NCBI GenBank assembly: GCA_903888815.1
Contig: CAISVC010000695.1
Span: forward strand, 1-5,671
Length of the DNA stretch: 5,671 nt
Direction of reading: 5' to 3'
Origin: an uncultured Fibrobacterota bacterium
Lineage (GTDB): Bacteria > Fibrobacterota > Chitinivibrionia > Chitinivibrionales > Chitinispirillaceae
A program made the translations under genes and the position numbers. Positions 1 through 5,542 of the stretch are shown here, piece after piece. The first letter of the stretch is position 1. Each line of letters opens with the position of its first letter. Under the pieces are notes generated by a model. The model was not told the origin of the DNA and did no database searches. It was given only the letters and a program-made list of their open reading frames with translations.

Positions 1-1766
1 CCAGCCACTATGCCCTGAAATACCGCCTGAACGGCGGTATTTCAGGGCGCTATTCCCTCAACTCCGACTTTCTGCAGGGGCAACGCGAATGGGCGATTGA
101 CTATTCACATAACCAGAGCATTACACCAGACGGGTTGACCCAGCTCGCAGGCCGCGGAAACCTTGTATCCGCAAAAAATTTCTACTCCAGATATTCCCAG
201 GACTCGAGCGAACTCCGCGAGCAGCTTTTAACGTCGAATCTCTCATTTTCACGGCAGTTTCAGGACCTCAAAGGGAGCGGATCAGTCGTATGGAACCGAA
301 GTCAGGACCTGAAGAACAACCATATTTCGAGCGATATTCCTTCGGTCAGCTTCAACCTTTTTGACCGTCCGCTCATTGCGCCGCCAGGTAACGAAGGGCT
401 TGCTTCGGCCGGCTCCGACACGGCAGCTTCCCGCTGGTACAACAGCATCTACTGGGGATACAGCGGCAGAGGGCTTGTAAGGAGCGAGTCCTACGGTGAC
501 AAAAAACAAAAAGGCTATCAACGTCCCGGCGCCTATAACGAATTGCATGCCTCGACGCCGCAGAAAATCTTCAAGTACATTACCGTGTCGCCCAACGCGT
601 CGGCAAACCTTGCCACCTTTTACGGATACATCGATACCGCTATTCGCGGAAAAGATACCGTTTATGACACCAATTCGTATGCATTTTCCAAGCTTTCCGA
701 TACTGCGAACTATCCCGATTATAAAACACTTAGTATCAACACCAGGTTGATCCCTTCAGCCGACTCCATGGACACCGTCTATGACGTACAAATGGTGAGT
801 AAACAGTATTCAATTCAAGCCCGCCATGACACCCTTAACCGTAAATTTGCAAATGTCTTCGGATGGCGGGCCGGGGTCAGCGCCTCAACCAACCTGTATG
901 GTATTTTCCCCATCCGTATCCTGAATTTCGCAGGCATCCGCCATACACTCACTCCGACCGTTTCGTATACCTACGTGCCGAAACACGATCTTGATAAAAT
1001 GTTTTTCAACCTCGGTATCCCCTACGAAGGGGTCAAAAAACGGCAGCAGCTTGTGACGATAAGCCTCGCCAACCAGTTTCACGGAAAAATACTCAAGCCA
1101 TCTTCAGACGGCTCCGGGAAGCCCCGGGAGATCAAATTTCCAATTCTTTCAGCAAATGTAAACACCTCTTATAATTTTGAGGCCACGGGCAGTGATCATA
1201 AATGGAGCGATCTCGGCCTTACCGCCACAACAGGCTATCGTTTCCTGGGTCTGAGCTACTCTTCTGTATTCTGGCTCTATAACCAGTCGGGCAAGCTCAG
1301 CCTTCCGATCATGCAACAATATGGTTTTAATCTGTCAACCGGCAGTTTTGAGGCTCACGGCAAACTCTGGGACGGCGATCGGCTCCTGCTCGATTCGCTC
1401 CGCAAGCCGGACCCCGTGCATGACCGTAATGCGGGACCTCAATCGTGGCATATTTCAATCACACCTGCATATTCCTATTCAGCAAGCCGTGCACATCCAG
1501 ATGATGTCTTCGTGCCTGCTAAGAACTATAATCTCAGCGCGTCCGCTGACCTCGGCTTTACCCGCAATTGGAAGATTTCATGGAGCGGCAACTATAATTT
1601 TGTTTCGGACCAGATGGTGCAGAACAGCATCAACCTCAACTGCGATCTCGAATGCTGGGAAATGCGGTTCCAATGGCGGCCAGAAAAACTGAATCCGGGA
1701 TATTATTTCATAATTAATCTGAAAAAGATTCCTGATTTCAAATGGGAGCAGCGTGAGAGAAACTAA
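1..1766 (+). CDS. lptD: LPS-assembly protein LptD, C-terminal part (5' end outside window)
   Basis: This is the outer-membrane beta-barrel that inserts lipopolysaccharide into the outer leaflet at the end of the Lpt pathway. The frame is open from base 3, so the gene began before the window; 587 residues are visible and a TTG at 135 is not a real start. The protein shows alternating polar/aromatic beta-strands throughout, a 'WNRSQDLKNN' strand followed by 'PSVSFNLFDRPL' (base ~290-375), and 'GIRHTLTPTVSYTYVPKHD' (~925-990), which corresponds to the conserved 'RH...P.v.y.y.P' segment of the LptD barrel. The end reads '..NCDLECWEMRFQW..' and then 'LKKIPDFKWE', the closing strands typical of FCB-type LptD. 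There is no sign of a frameshift. The stop TAA (1764-1766) lies 16 bp before the next start, indicating an operon. The family call rests on recalled motifs without a database search. The N-terminal OstA/jellyroll domain is not visible. Confidence 0.85.
   Translation, partial: SHYALKYRLNGGISGRYSLNSDFLQGQREWAIDYSHNQSITPDGLTQLAGRGNLVSAKNFYSRYSQDSSELREQLLTSNLSFSRQFQDLKGSGSVVWNRSQDLKNNHISSDIPSVSFNLFDRPLIAPPGNEGLASAGSDTAASRWYNSIYWGYSGRGLVRSESYGDKKQKGYQRPGAYNELHASTPQKIFKYITVSPNASANLATFYGYIDTAIRGKDTVYDTNSYAFSKLSDTANYPDYKTLSINTRLIPSADSMDTVYDVQMVSKQYSIQARHDTLNRKFANVFGWRAGVSASTNLYGIFPIRILNFAGIRHTLTPTVSYTYVPKHDLDKMFFNLGIPYEGVKKRQQLVTISLANQFHGKILKPSSDGSGKPREIKFPILSANVNTSYNFEATGSDHKWSDLGLTATTGYRFLGLSYSSVFWLYNQSGKLSLPIMQQYGFNLSTGSFEAHGKLWDGDRLLLDSLRKPDPVHDRNAGPQSWHISITPAYSYSASRAHPDDVFVPAKNYNLSASADLGFTRNWKISWSGNYNFVSDQMVQNSINLNCDLECWEMRFQWRPEKLNPGYYFIINLKKIPDFKWEQRERN
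12..48. repeat. Perfect 16-bp inverted repeat with 5-nt loop inside lptD
   Basis: Bases 12-27 (GCCCTGAAATACCGCC) are the exact reverse complement of bases 33-48, separated by TGAAC (28-32). Ten of the 16 pairs are G-C, so RNA or single-stranded DNA should fold strongly here. The repeat lies wholly within the open lptD frame and encodes a plausible barrel strand-turn-strand (ALKYRLNGGISGR), so the protein frame is not broken. No T-run follows, so it does not look like an intrinsic terminator. It could be a quasi-palindrome made perfect by template switching, an mRNA structure, or an artefact of foldback reads. Confidence 0.9.
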
Positions 1767-1770
1767 AACA

Positions 1771-1775
1771 AGGAG
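1771..1775 (+). promoter_or_regulatory. Ribosome binding site deciding the start of the DNRLRE-like gene
   Basis: AGGAG at 1771-1775 sits 7 nt before the ATG at 1783. A GTG in the same frame at 1753 overlaps the end of lptD and would add ten polar residues ahead of the signal peptide. The good Shine-Dalgarno and the clean signal peptide that begins at 1783 favour the ATG. Confidence 0.75.
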
Positions 1776-1782
1776 AGGTTCT

Positions 1783-2538
1783 ATGAATGCAGCGTACTTG
1801 CCGATAAGCGTATGCTTGTTTTTGCTTTACATAACGGCCGCATTTTCGCAAAACATTGTTACACCGCTCTTCCCGGTTAAAAATGGTTTTGTCTCACCTA
1901 ACAGCATTCCCGAACATCAGAAAGAGCTGTTTGTTGATGCCTCGCACCCGGCTGTCAGCTGGATAGTTTTTAAATGGCAAAGCATTGCCATAAAAAGAGC
2001 AAGATCGGCTATGCTCATGTTGTATATAAAGTCAGTGGTGAAGCCGGGATTATGCGGAATCCATACGCTGATGACAAAAATCACTGTTCCGGAAAACAAG
2101 GTAAAACCTGAAGATTTAAAGTTCGATGATATGCCGGTCGCCGCAGTACCACTCGACAGTTTATTTTCGGACCAGATGCTGCTCCTTGATATCACCGAGC
2201 TGGTAAAATCAAAGACCTTTAAAGGTATAGCGATCCGGCCGATAAACGGTCTATCCGCGATTTTCACCTCAAAAGAAGGATTCCCGCCGCCTGCCATTCT
2301 TTTGACCTATGATACACTCAATCCGAATCCGTCAAAATGGTTCAACAACAGCGAACTCCCTGAATCCTCCACCGGAAAAGAAGGCGACTTCTTTATCCAT
2401 AAAGTCAAAGGGGTGGTTTATCACAAGTCATCGCCCGTCACCTGGGACTCTGTCGCGAGCCTGACCATCCCGCCTGAACCGCCTGCTGTAAAAGTGCAGA
2501 GTAAAAAACCGGTGAGAAAATCTGTGGGCCGGAAATAA
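1783..2538 (+). CDS. Exported protein with DNRLRE/CBM96-like domain
   Basis: This is a 251-residue protein of unknown precise role, probably periplasmic or surface-exposed. Residues 1-22 form a signal peptide (hydrophobic core then A20-F21-S22, cleavage before Q23); there is no lipobox Cys. Residues ~45-178 resemble a DNRLRE-type beta-sandwich: 'ARSAMLMLYIKSV' (73-85) matches the 'kAtLrLYv' strand, 'LLLDITELVKS' (133-143) the '.fdvTdlV..' segment, and 'FTSKEGFPPPAILLTY' (161-176) the terminal 'f.Ske...PpkL.vtY' strand. In known proteins such domains occur in secreted and cell-surface proteins and some bind polysaccharide (CBM96). The C-terminal tail (~229-251) is rich in Pro and Lys/Arg. The gene follows lptD by 16 bp and ends 12 bp from the convergent PP-loop gene; no clear hairpin-plus-T terminator is visible in that gap. 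The domain call is by pattern recall and could be wrong; the export signal is firmer. Confidence 0.6.
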   Translation: MNAAYLPISVCLFLLYITAAFSQNIVTPLFPVKNGFVSPNSIPEHQKELFVDASHPAVSWIVFKWQSIAIKRARSAMLMLYIKSVVKPGLCGIHTLMTKITVPENKVKPEDLKFDDMPVAAVPLDSLFSDQMLLLDITELVKSKTFKGIAIRPINGLSAIFTSKEGFPPPAILLTYDTLNPNPSKWFNNSELPESSTGKEGDFFIHKVKGVVYHKSSPVTWDSVASLTIPPEPPAVKVQSKKPVRKSVGRK

Positions 2539-2550
2539 TCCCATCGGTCT

Positions 2551-3540
2551 TCAGATCCTCAAGCGGATGCATTCCTCGTCAGCCGCGGGCAATGCTTCAA
2601 CAATTTGTTCTTTTCCGGAGTACGTAAGGGTAACTCTGCAGCTTTTTTCATTCCTGAATTTTGTATAGCGGGCAAAAAACGACGCGGCTTTTGATAAAAA
2701 TTCCTGAACCGGAGTGCCCCGCAAAATAGCGAACGGCCCCGGAATGTCGTCCGGCAGATCAAGCAGGCAGTCGGATGCGGAAGCGATCTTTTCAAGCGCG
2801 ATATTATCAGCATCATCCCGCCCCACGATCAGTTTGCACGACGGTGAAAGCCGGAAATGGCGGCCCCAGGCAAGCAGTTTAAAATCTTCCAGATCAAAAT
2901 CGGGCGAATAACGGACAAGATCGTTGAACCGGTCCGCGGTTTTTTCATTGGTCAAAGTACAGCCACCTGCCGGAGCGCCGTGAACAAGGCCGAATTTCAC
3001 CGCATACGCAAACTGTTCTTTGCGGCCTCTCCCCGAAATCGACAGCAGTTTATCTCGGTTGATAATTCCTTTCTGTTCCGCAATGGTCGGCGGCATAATC
3101 TTGGCCGAAAGCGGCCTGACAATATACCCTTTCAGTCCCGCATGGTTCTCGATTTTGTGAAGGCAGTCCATCCTCTGCGACATGGGCCGCTGGCCCACTA
3201 CCTCGCCGGTAGCGATAAATGACGCGCCTTCCGCCCCCATTATTTTTTTCGTGGTTATAAGCCGGTGGATGCGGCAGTCAACGCACGGATTGGCATTTTT
3301 CCCGAACCCGAACGCCGGATTTTTCACCACCGCGAGATACTCTTCACCTTCTTCGATTATCTGCAGCGGCACACCGAGCTTCTCGGCAGCAGCCTTGACC
3401 GGCTTGTGCTGCATATCGAGGCCTGAATAGAACGGCAGCACGAAATGCAGGGCTTTGAGCTTTAATCCCTGCGACAGCAGTAAATGCGTCGCGCAGACGC
3501 TGTCCAATCCGCCCGAGAACATTACTATTCCGTCAAACAT
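2551..3540 (-). CDS. PP-loop ATPase related to MnmA/ThiI tRNA thiolation enzymes, with NFACT-R-like C-terminus
   Basis: This 329-residue cytoplasmic protein probably adenylates a substrate, most likely a tRNA uridine for thiolation. Residues 1-~200 form a HUP/PP-loop domain. 'FSGGLDS' (8-14) is the ATP pyrophosphatase loop. 'CVDCR' (C86, C89) is a CxxC like the catalytic Cys region of MnmA. 'IATGEVVGQRP' (109-119) parallels the 'atGHya' segment, and 'APAGGCTLTN' (189-198, with C194) is a second conserved Cys motif of this subfamily. Residues ~222-275 ('LLAWGRHFRLSP..KLIVGRDDADN') resemble the NFACT-R RNA-binding domain, here in place of MnmA's usual C-terminal beta domains. The ATG is preceded by AAAGGAA (complement of 3546-3552). 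It stands alone, convergent with the DNRLRE-like gene. Such proteins are often annotated 'ThiI' or 'tRNA thiouridylase', but the exact product base is not established by sequence, so no symbol is given. Confidence 0.8.
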   Translation of the reverse strand: MFDGIVMFSGGLDSVCATHLLLSQGLKLKALHFVLPFYSGLDMQHKPVKAAAEKLGVPLQIIEEGEEYLAVVKNPAFGFGKNANPCVDCRIHRLITTKKIMGAEGASFIATGEVVGQRPMSQRMDCLHKIENHAGLKGYIVRPLSAKIMPPTIAEQKGIINRDKLLSISGRGRKEQFAYAVKFGLVHGAPAGGCTLTNEKTADRFNDLVRYSPDFDLEDFKLLAWGRHFRLSPSCKLIVGRDDADNIALEKIASASDCLLDLPDDIPGPFAILRGTPVQEFLSKAASFFARYTKFRNEKSCRVTLTYSGKEQIVEALPAADEECIRLRI

Positions 3541-3591
3541 TACAATTCCTTTATTAATAAAATTGTATTAAAAATACATTACTCATGAAAA
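3541..3591 (-). promoter_or_regulatory. Promoter candidate, RBS and overlapping dyads for the PP-loop gene
   Basis: Read on the minus strand: a -35-like TTTTCA (3586-3591), 18 bp, then a -10-like TACAAT (3562-3567), giving a predicted start near 3555 and a very short leader with AAAGGAA (3546-3552) ahead of the ATG at 3540. Two inverted repeats overlap these signals. TACAATT (3541-3547) with AATTGTA (3561-3567) has a 13-bp spacer and encloses the RBS. TGTATT (3564-3569) with AATACA (3573-3578) has a 3-bp spacer and sits on the -10. This arrangement would suit a repressor site or a translation-blocking fold. The -35 match is only 4 of 6 and the region is AT-rich, so chance is a real alternative. 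Confidence 0.4.
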
Positions 3592-3688
3592 GGTTATTGC
3601 GGGAGGATTTATTTTAATATCAATAGTAATAAGATATTTTTTTGGATTGCCGAGCCCAGTCACTCCCGGTAACCGGATTTGCCAAGTA

Positions 3689-3712
3689 ACAGTCGTCCGT
3701 GTGGGGGACTGT
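3689..3712. repeat. Imperfect hairpin upstream of the repeat element
   Basis: ACAGTC (3689-3694) pairs with GACTGT (3707-3712). After a G-G mismatch, TCC (3696-3698) can pair with GGG (3703-3705, one G-T wobble) around a GTGT loop. No T-run follows, so it is not an obvious terminator. Its role is unknown; it may be part of the 5' leader of the acyltransferase gene or another small palindromic repeat. Confidence 0.5.
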
Positions 3713-3772
3713 CAAGCAATGGTCTCGTTCAAAAAAATACCAATTTGCATAAATCTTTTGCGTTAGGCAGGC

Positions 3773-3825
3773 GTAGGGTGGCCGAAGGCCAGTCGCGAAG
3801 CGACCGACCGGAGGGTAGCCCCTAC
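3773..3825. repeat. REP/REPIN-like multi-hairpin element with GTAG ends
   Basis: An outer stem GTAGGG (3773-3778) / CCCTAC (3820-3825) encloses three consecutive hairpins: TGGCC-GAA-GGCCA (3779-3791), GTCGC-GAA-GCGAC (3792-3804), and a shorter ACC-GGAG-GGT or CC-GGA-GG (3807-3816). The first two are directly adjacent with no unpaired base between them, giving a four-way-junction, cloverleaf-like fold. Each hairpin can be drawn with a C-GNA-G triloop, a class known to be unusually stable in single-stranded DNA. Both strands begin with GTAG, the tetranucleotide that precedes REP palindromes mobilised by REP-associated Y1 transposases (RAYTs), so two inverted REPs (a REPIN) is the closest known type. 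Only one copy and no transposase are in the window. It ends 42 bp before the acyltransferase ATG. Confidence 0.7.
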
Positions 3826-3867
3826 AACAAACGGGGAAACGCCCGCAATTACTACCGGAATACTGCT

Positions 3868-4749
3868 ATGTTTAAAAAGCTGTCACATATACTTGAATAC
3901 CTATTACTGCGTCTATTACAGACCCTGCTGTCGCTCTTGCCCAGAACCACGGCATTATCGTTCGGCGCATTCCTTGGAAAATGCCTGTATATAATCGGCG
4001 CGTATAGAAACATAGTCTGGAAAAACATGGTTTTTGTTAACCTCTGGACGCCCAATGAACAGAATATAATTACGAAAAAATTATACCGCATGATGGGCAG
4101 ATACGCAGCGGACTTTTTACGGTCATCTCCTTCCCTGCCCCCGCATCATATCCATAACTACGAACTGATCCAGCCGCTTTTCGACAAAGGCAAAGGGATT
4201 ATCGTCCTTCTCGGCCATTTCGGCAACTGGGAGCTCCTCGCCGACATTTTCGGCTCAAAAATACCCTCTTTGAGCGTGGTGGCTAAACCCATGCGGAACA
4301 AACTCGTGGATGACTGGCTTGCCCGCAAGCGCACCGGTGCCTCGGTCGAAACCATCTATTCAGATCAGGCGCTGCGGAAAATCTACGAAGCGCTGAAAAG
4401 CAACGGCATGGTCGCAGTCCTGATCGACCAGAACGCTGGAAGCCAGGGAACGCCCGCGTTGTTTCTTGGCAGGGAAACCAGCACGGTCCGCACCGTGGCA
4501 GGCCTTGTGCAAAAAACCGGCTGCGCCGTGCTTCCCACCTATGCGCTCCTGCGTGACGATAACACCTACGATGTCATGATCGCTGTTGCACCGCAGCCCG
4601 ACATTGCAGGAAAATCCGATAACGAGTGTATTGCTGCTTATCAATTGCAGCACAATGATATCCTCTCCGGCTGGATCAGGCAGCACCCGGAACACTGGTT
4701 CGGGTGGTTTCATAAAAGATTCAGGGAAAGTATAAGGTATACATCGTGA
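3868..4749 (+). CDS. LpxL/HtrB-family lipid A (lysophospholipid) acyltransferase
   Basis: This 293-residue inner-membrane-associated enzyme probably adds a secondary acyl chain to lipid A using acyl-ACP on the cytoplasmic face. Residues ~8-25 and 30-45 are hydrophobic and give membrane association. 'GHFGNWEL' (116-123) carries the family's catalytic H-x4-E pair, H117 and E122. 'LIDQNAGSQGTPALFLGR' (185-202) matches the 'DQ.ag..g....FfG' block, followed by 'VRTVAGLVQKTGCAVLP' (207-223). 'HPEHWFGWFHKRFR' (273-286) matches the closing 'PEqw.W.HrR' motif. Length fits the family (~290-310). I chose ATG 3868 because family similarity begins there and CGGAA lies just upstream (3856-3860), although this Shine-Dalgarno is weak; the frame is open back to ~3679 only through repeat DNA. 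Its stop overlaps a GTG of the next gene's frame, so co-transcription is likely. Which acylation step (LpxL, LpxM, LpxP or a distinct lysolipid) cannot be told. Confidence 0.85.
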   Translation: MFKKLSHILEYLLLRLLQTLLSLLPRTTALSFGAFLGKCLYIIGAYRNIVWKNMVFVNLWTPNEQNIITKKLYRMMGRYAADFLRSSPSLPPHHIHNYELIQPLFDKGKGIIVLLGHFGNWELLADIFGSKIPSLSVVAKPMRNKLVDDWLARKRTGASVETIYSDQALRKIYEALKSNGMVAVLIDQNAGSQGTPALFLGRETSTVRTVAGLVQKTGCAVLPTYALLRDDNTYDVMIAVAPQPDIAGKSDNECIAAYQLQHNDILSGWIRQHPEHWFGWFHKRFRESIRYTS

Positions 4750-4775
4750 ATGCTCAACTATCAGGGCAGGAAAAA

Positions 4776-4803
4776 AGGAGACAGAAGTCAGGAGCCAGAA
4801 TTA
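4776..4803 (+). repeat. Tandem 14-bp imperfect duplication carrying the RBS
   Basis: AGGAGACAGAAGTC (4776-4789) is followed directly by AGGAGCCAGAATTA (4790-4803), 11 of 14 positions identical. The second AGGAG (4790-4794) is 8 nt ahead of the ATG at 4803 and is the likely Shine-Dalgarno; the first copy would be too far away. This purine-rich unit makes most of the 53-bp spacer between the acyltransferase stop and the CBM9-like start. Confidence 0.6.
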
Positions 4804-5483
4804 TGAATAAAACAATGAACAGATACTCAGTAAAACCCTGCTCAACCCCTTTCCTTCTATCCGGCCGATGGGACAGCCCCGCGTGGCAACAGGCGGACTT
4901 GCTGACAATTTCACATTTTCTCCCGGAAAGTTCCGGCCATTATCCGATTACCGAAGCAAAACTGCTTTACGAAGAGCACTCTGTCCATGTTTTCTTCAAA
5001 GTTTCCGACCGTTATGTCCGCTCCATCCATACCGGCTATATGGCCGAAGTCTGGAACGACTCCTGCGTTGAGTGGTTCGTGCAGCCAATGCCCGATAAGG
5101 GCTATTTCAATTTCGAAGTCAATTGCGGCGGCAGCCTGTACGCCTCGTACGTGGAAGATCCGCAGCGAGTTAATCAAAAGCTGAAGAAATTCACTCTCTT
5201 ACCTTTTGAAATCTGCCAGAGAATAGAAATATTCCATTCGATGCCGGCAGTCGTGGAACCAGAAATCACCGGACCCGTCGAATGGTTCATAGAACTTAAT
5301 ATTCCCATCAAAGCTTTTGAGCCTTTTGTCGGTCCAATCGGAAGTCTTGCAGGCCAGGAGTGGCGGGCGAATTTCAACAAATGCGGCGACGAGACATCGC
5401 ACCCGCATTGGGCAACCTGGTCGCCGGTGAGCGAAAAGAATTTCCACCGGCCGCAGGAGTTCGGGGAGATACGTTTTTGTTAG
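4803..5483 (+). CDS. Carbohydrate-binding family 9-like (CBM9-like) protein
   Basis: This 226-residue protein appears to be a single beta-sandwich domain of the CBM9-like type, a fold known for binding sugars and polysaccharide ends in secreted enzymes. Recognisable pieces in order are: 'LSGRWDSPAWQQAD' (19-32), the entry strand of the family; 'EAKLLYEEHSVHVFFKVSDRYV' (51-72, first strands); 'WNDSCVEWFVQP' (84-95), the hallmark D-S-C-V-E-x-F block; 'YFNFEVNCGGSLYASY' (101-116); 'EWRANFNKCGDE' (186-197); and 'HWATWSPV' with 'NFHRPQEFGEIRF' at the end (202-225). No signal peptide or lipobox is seen, unlike most CBM9 proteins, so localisation is unclear. ATG 4803 has AGGAG 8 nt upstream; the alternative GTG at 4746, overlapping the acyltransferase stop, would add 19 residues (NAQLSGQEKRRQKSGARI..) of low-complexity basic character with no export signal. 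No catalytic domain is attached, so a binding role is inferred only. Confidence 0.8.
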   Translation: MNKTMNRYSVKPCSTPFLLSGRWDSPAWQQADLLTISHFLPESSGHYPITEAKLLYEEHSVHVFFKVSDRYVRSIHTGYMAEVWNDSCVEWFVQPMPDKGYFNFEVNCGGSLYASYVEDPQRVNQKLKKFTLLPFEICQRIEIFHSMPAVVEPEITGPVEWFIELNIPIKAFEPFVGPIGSLAGQEWRANFNKCGDETSHPHWATWSPVSEKNFHRPQEFGEIRFC

Positions 5484-5515
5484 ACCTCACCCGCCTGCTT
5501 TACCCCCATGCATTT

Positions 5516-5537
5516 TGCTATATTAATACCACGGAGG
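5516..5537 (+). promoter_or_regulatory. Extended -10 candidate and RBS for the last gene
   Basis: TG-C-TATATT at 5516-5524 resembles an extended -10 box; the -35 position (about 5496-5501, TGCTTT) is poor, as is allowed with an extended -10. GGAGG at 5533-5537, 5 nt before the ATG at 5543, is a strong Shine-Dalgarno. Transcription from this -10 would give a leader of only about 12 nt, so the gene may instead be read through from upstream. The RBS is firm; the promoter is tentative. Confidence 0.4.
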
Positions 5538-5542
5538 CAATT

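Larger units (their letters stand above)
3541..3867. other. Intergenic region between divergent PP-loop and acyltransferase genes
   Basis: This 327-bp stretch has two parts. Bases 3541-3650 are AT-rich and hold the minus-strand promoter candidate. Bases 3660-3850 are GC-richer and full of short foldbacks: CCGG-TAA-CCGG (3666-3676), ACAGTC/GACTGT (3689-3712), the multi-hairpin element (3773-3825) and CGGG/CCCG (3832-3845). No convincing plus-strand promoter was identified; a weak TTATTG (3594-3599) with AT-rich -10-like sequence after 15 bp is the best seen. The acyltransferase frame happens to stay open upstream to about 3679, but that stretch is repeat DNA and shows no protein-family resemblance. 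Confidence 0.7.

Noticed and set aside
2215..2226. 12-bp palindrome ACCTTTAAAGGT inside the DNRLRE-like gene
   Set aside because: A perfect 12-bp palindrome is expected about once in a window of this size and it lies within coding sequence.
2539..2550. Bidirectional terminator between the convergent genes
   Set aside because: The 12-bp gap and its flanks show no stable hairpin followed by a T-run on either strand.
3636..3643. T-run as an intrinsic terminator
   Set aside because: No GC-rich stem lies immediately upstream on the plus strand; the surrounding sequence is simply AT-rich.
3762..3768. GTTAGGC, which fits the GTTRRRY core of an integron attC site
   Set aside because: No matching RYYYAAC box or long imperfect palindrome precedes it, and no integrase or cassette structure is present; a 7-bp degenerate match is expected by chance.
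3773..3825. Cloverleaf-like fold as a possible tRNA gene
   Set aside because: Too short (53 bp), no anticodon loop of seven, no T-loop GTTCRA consensus and triloops in place of tRNA loops.
3679..3867. Open upstream extension of the acyltransferase frame (63 extra residues)
   Set aside because: It runs through the hairpin and repeat element, has no family similarity, and the membrane-anchoring N-terminus typical of LpxL begins at 3868.
4360..4713. Minus-strand open frame of 117 codons inside the acyltransferase gene
   Set aside because: It lies wholly antisense to a well-supported gene and its translation has no recognisable domain, so it is a shadow frame.
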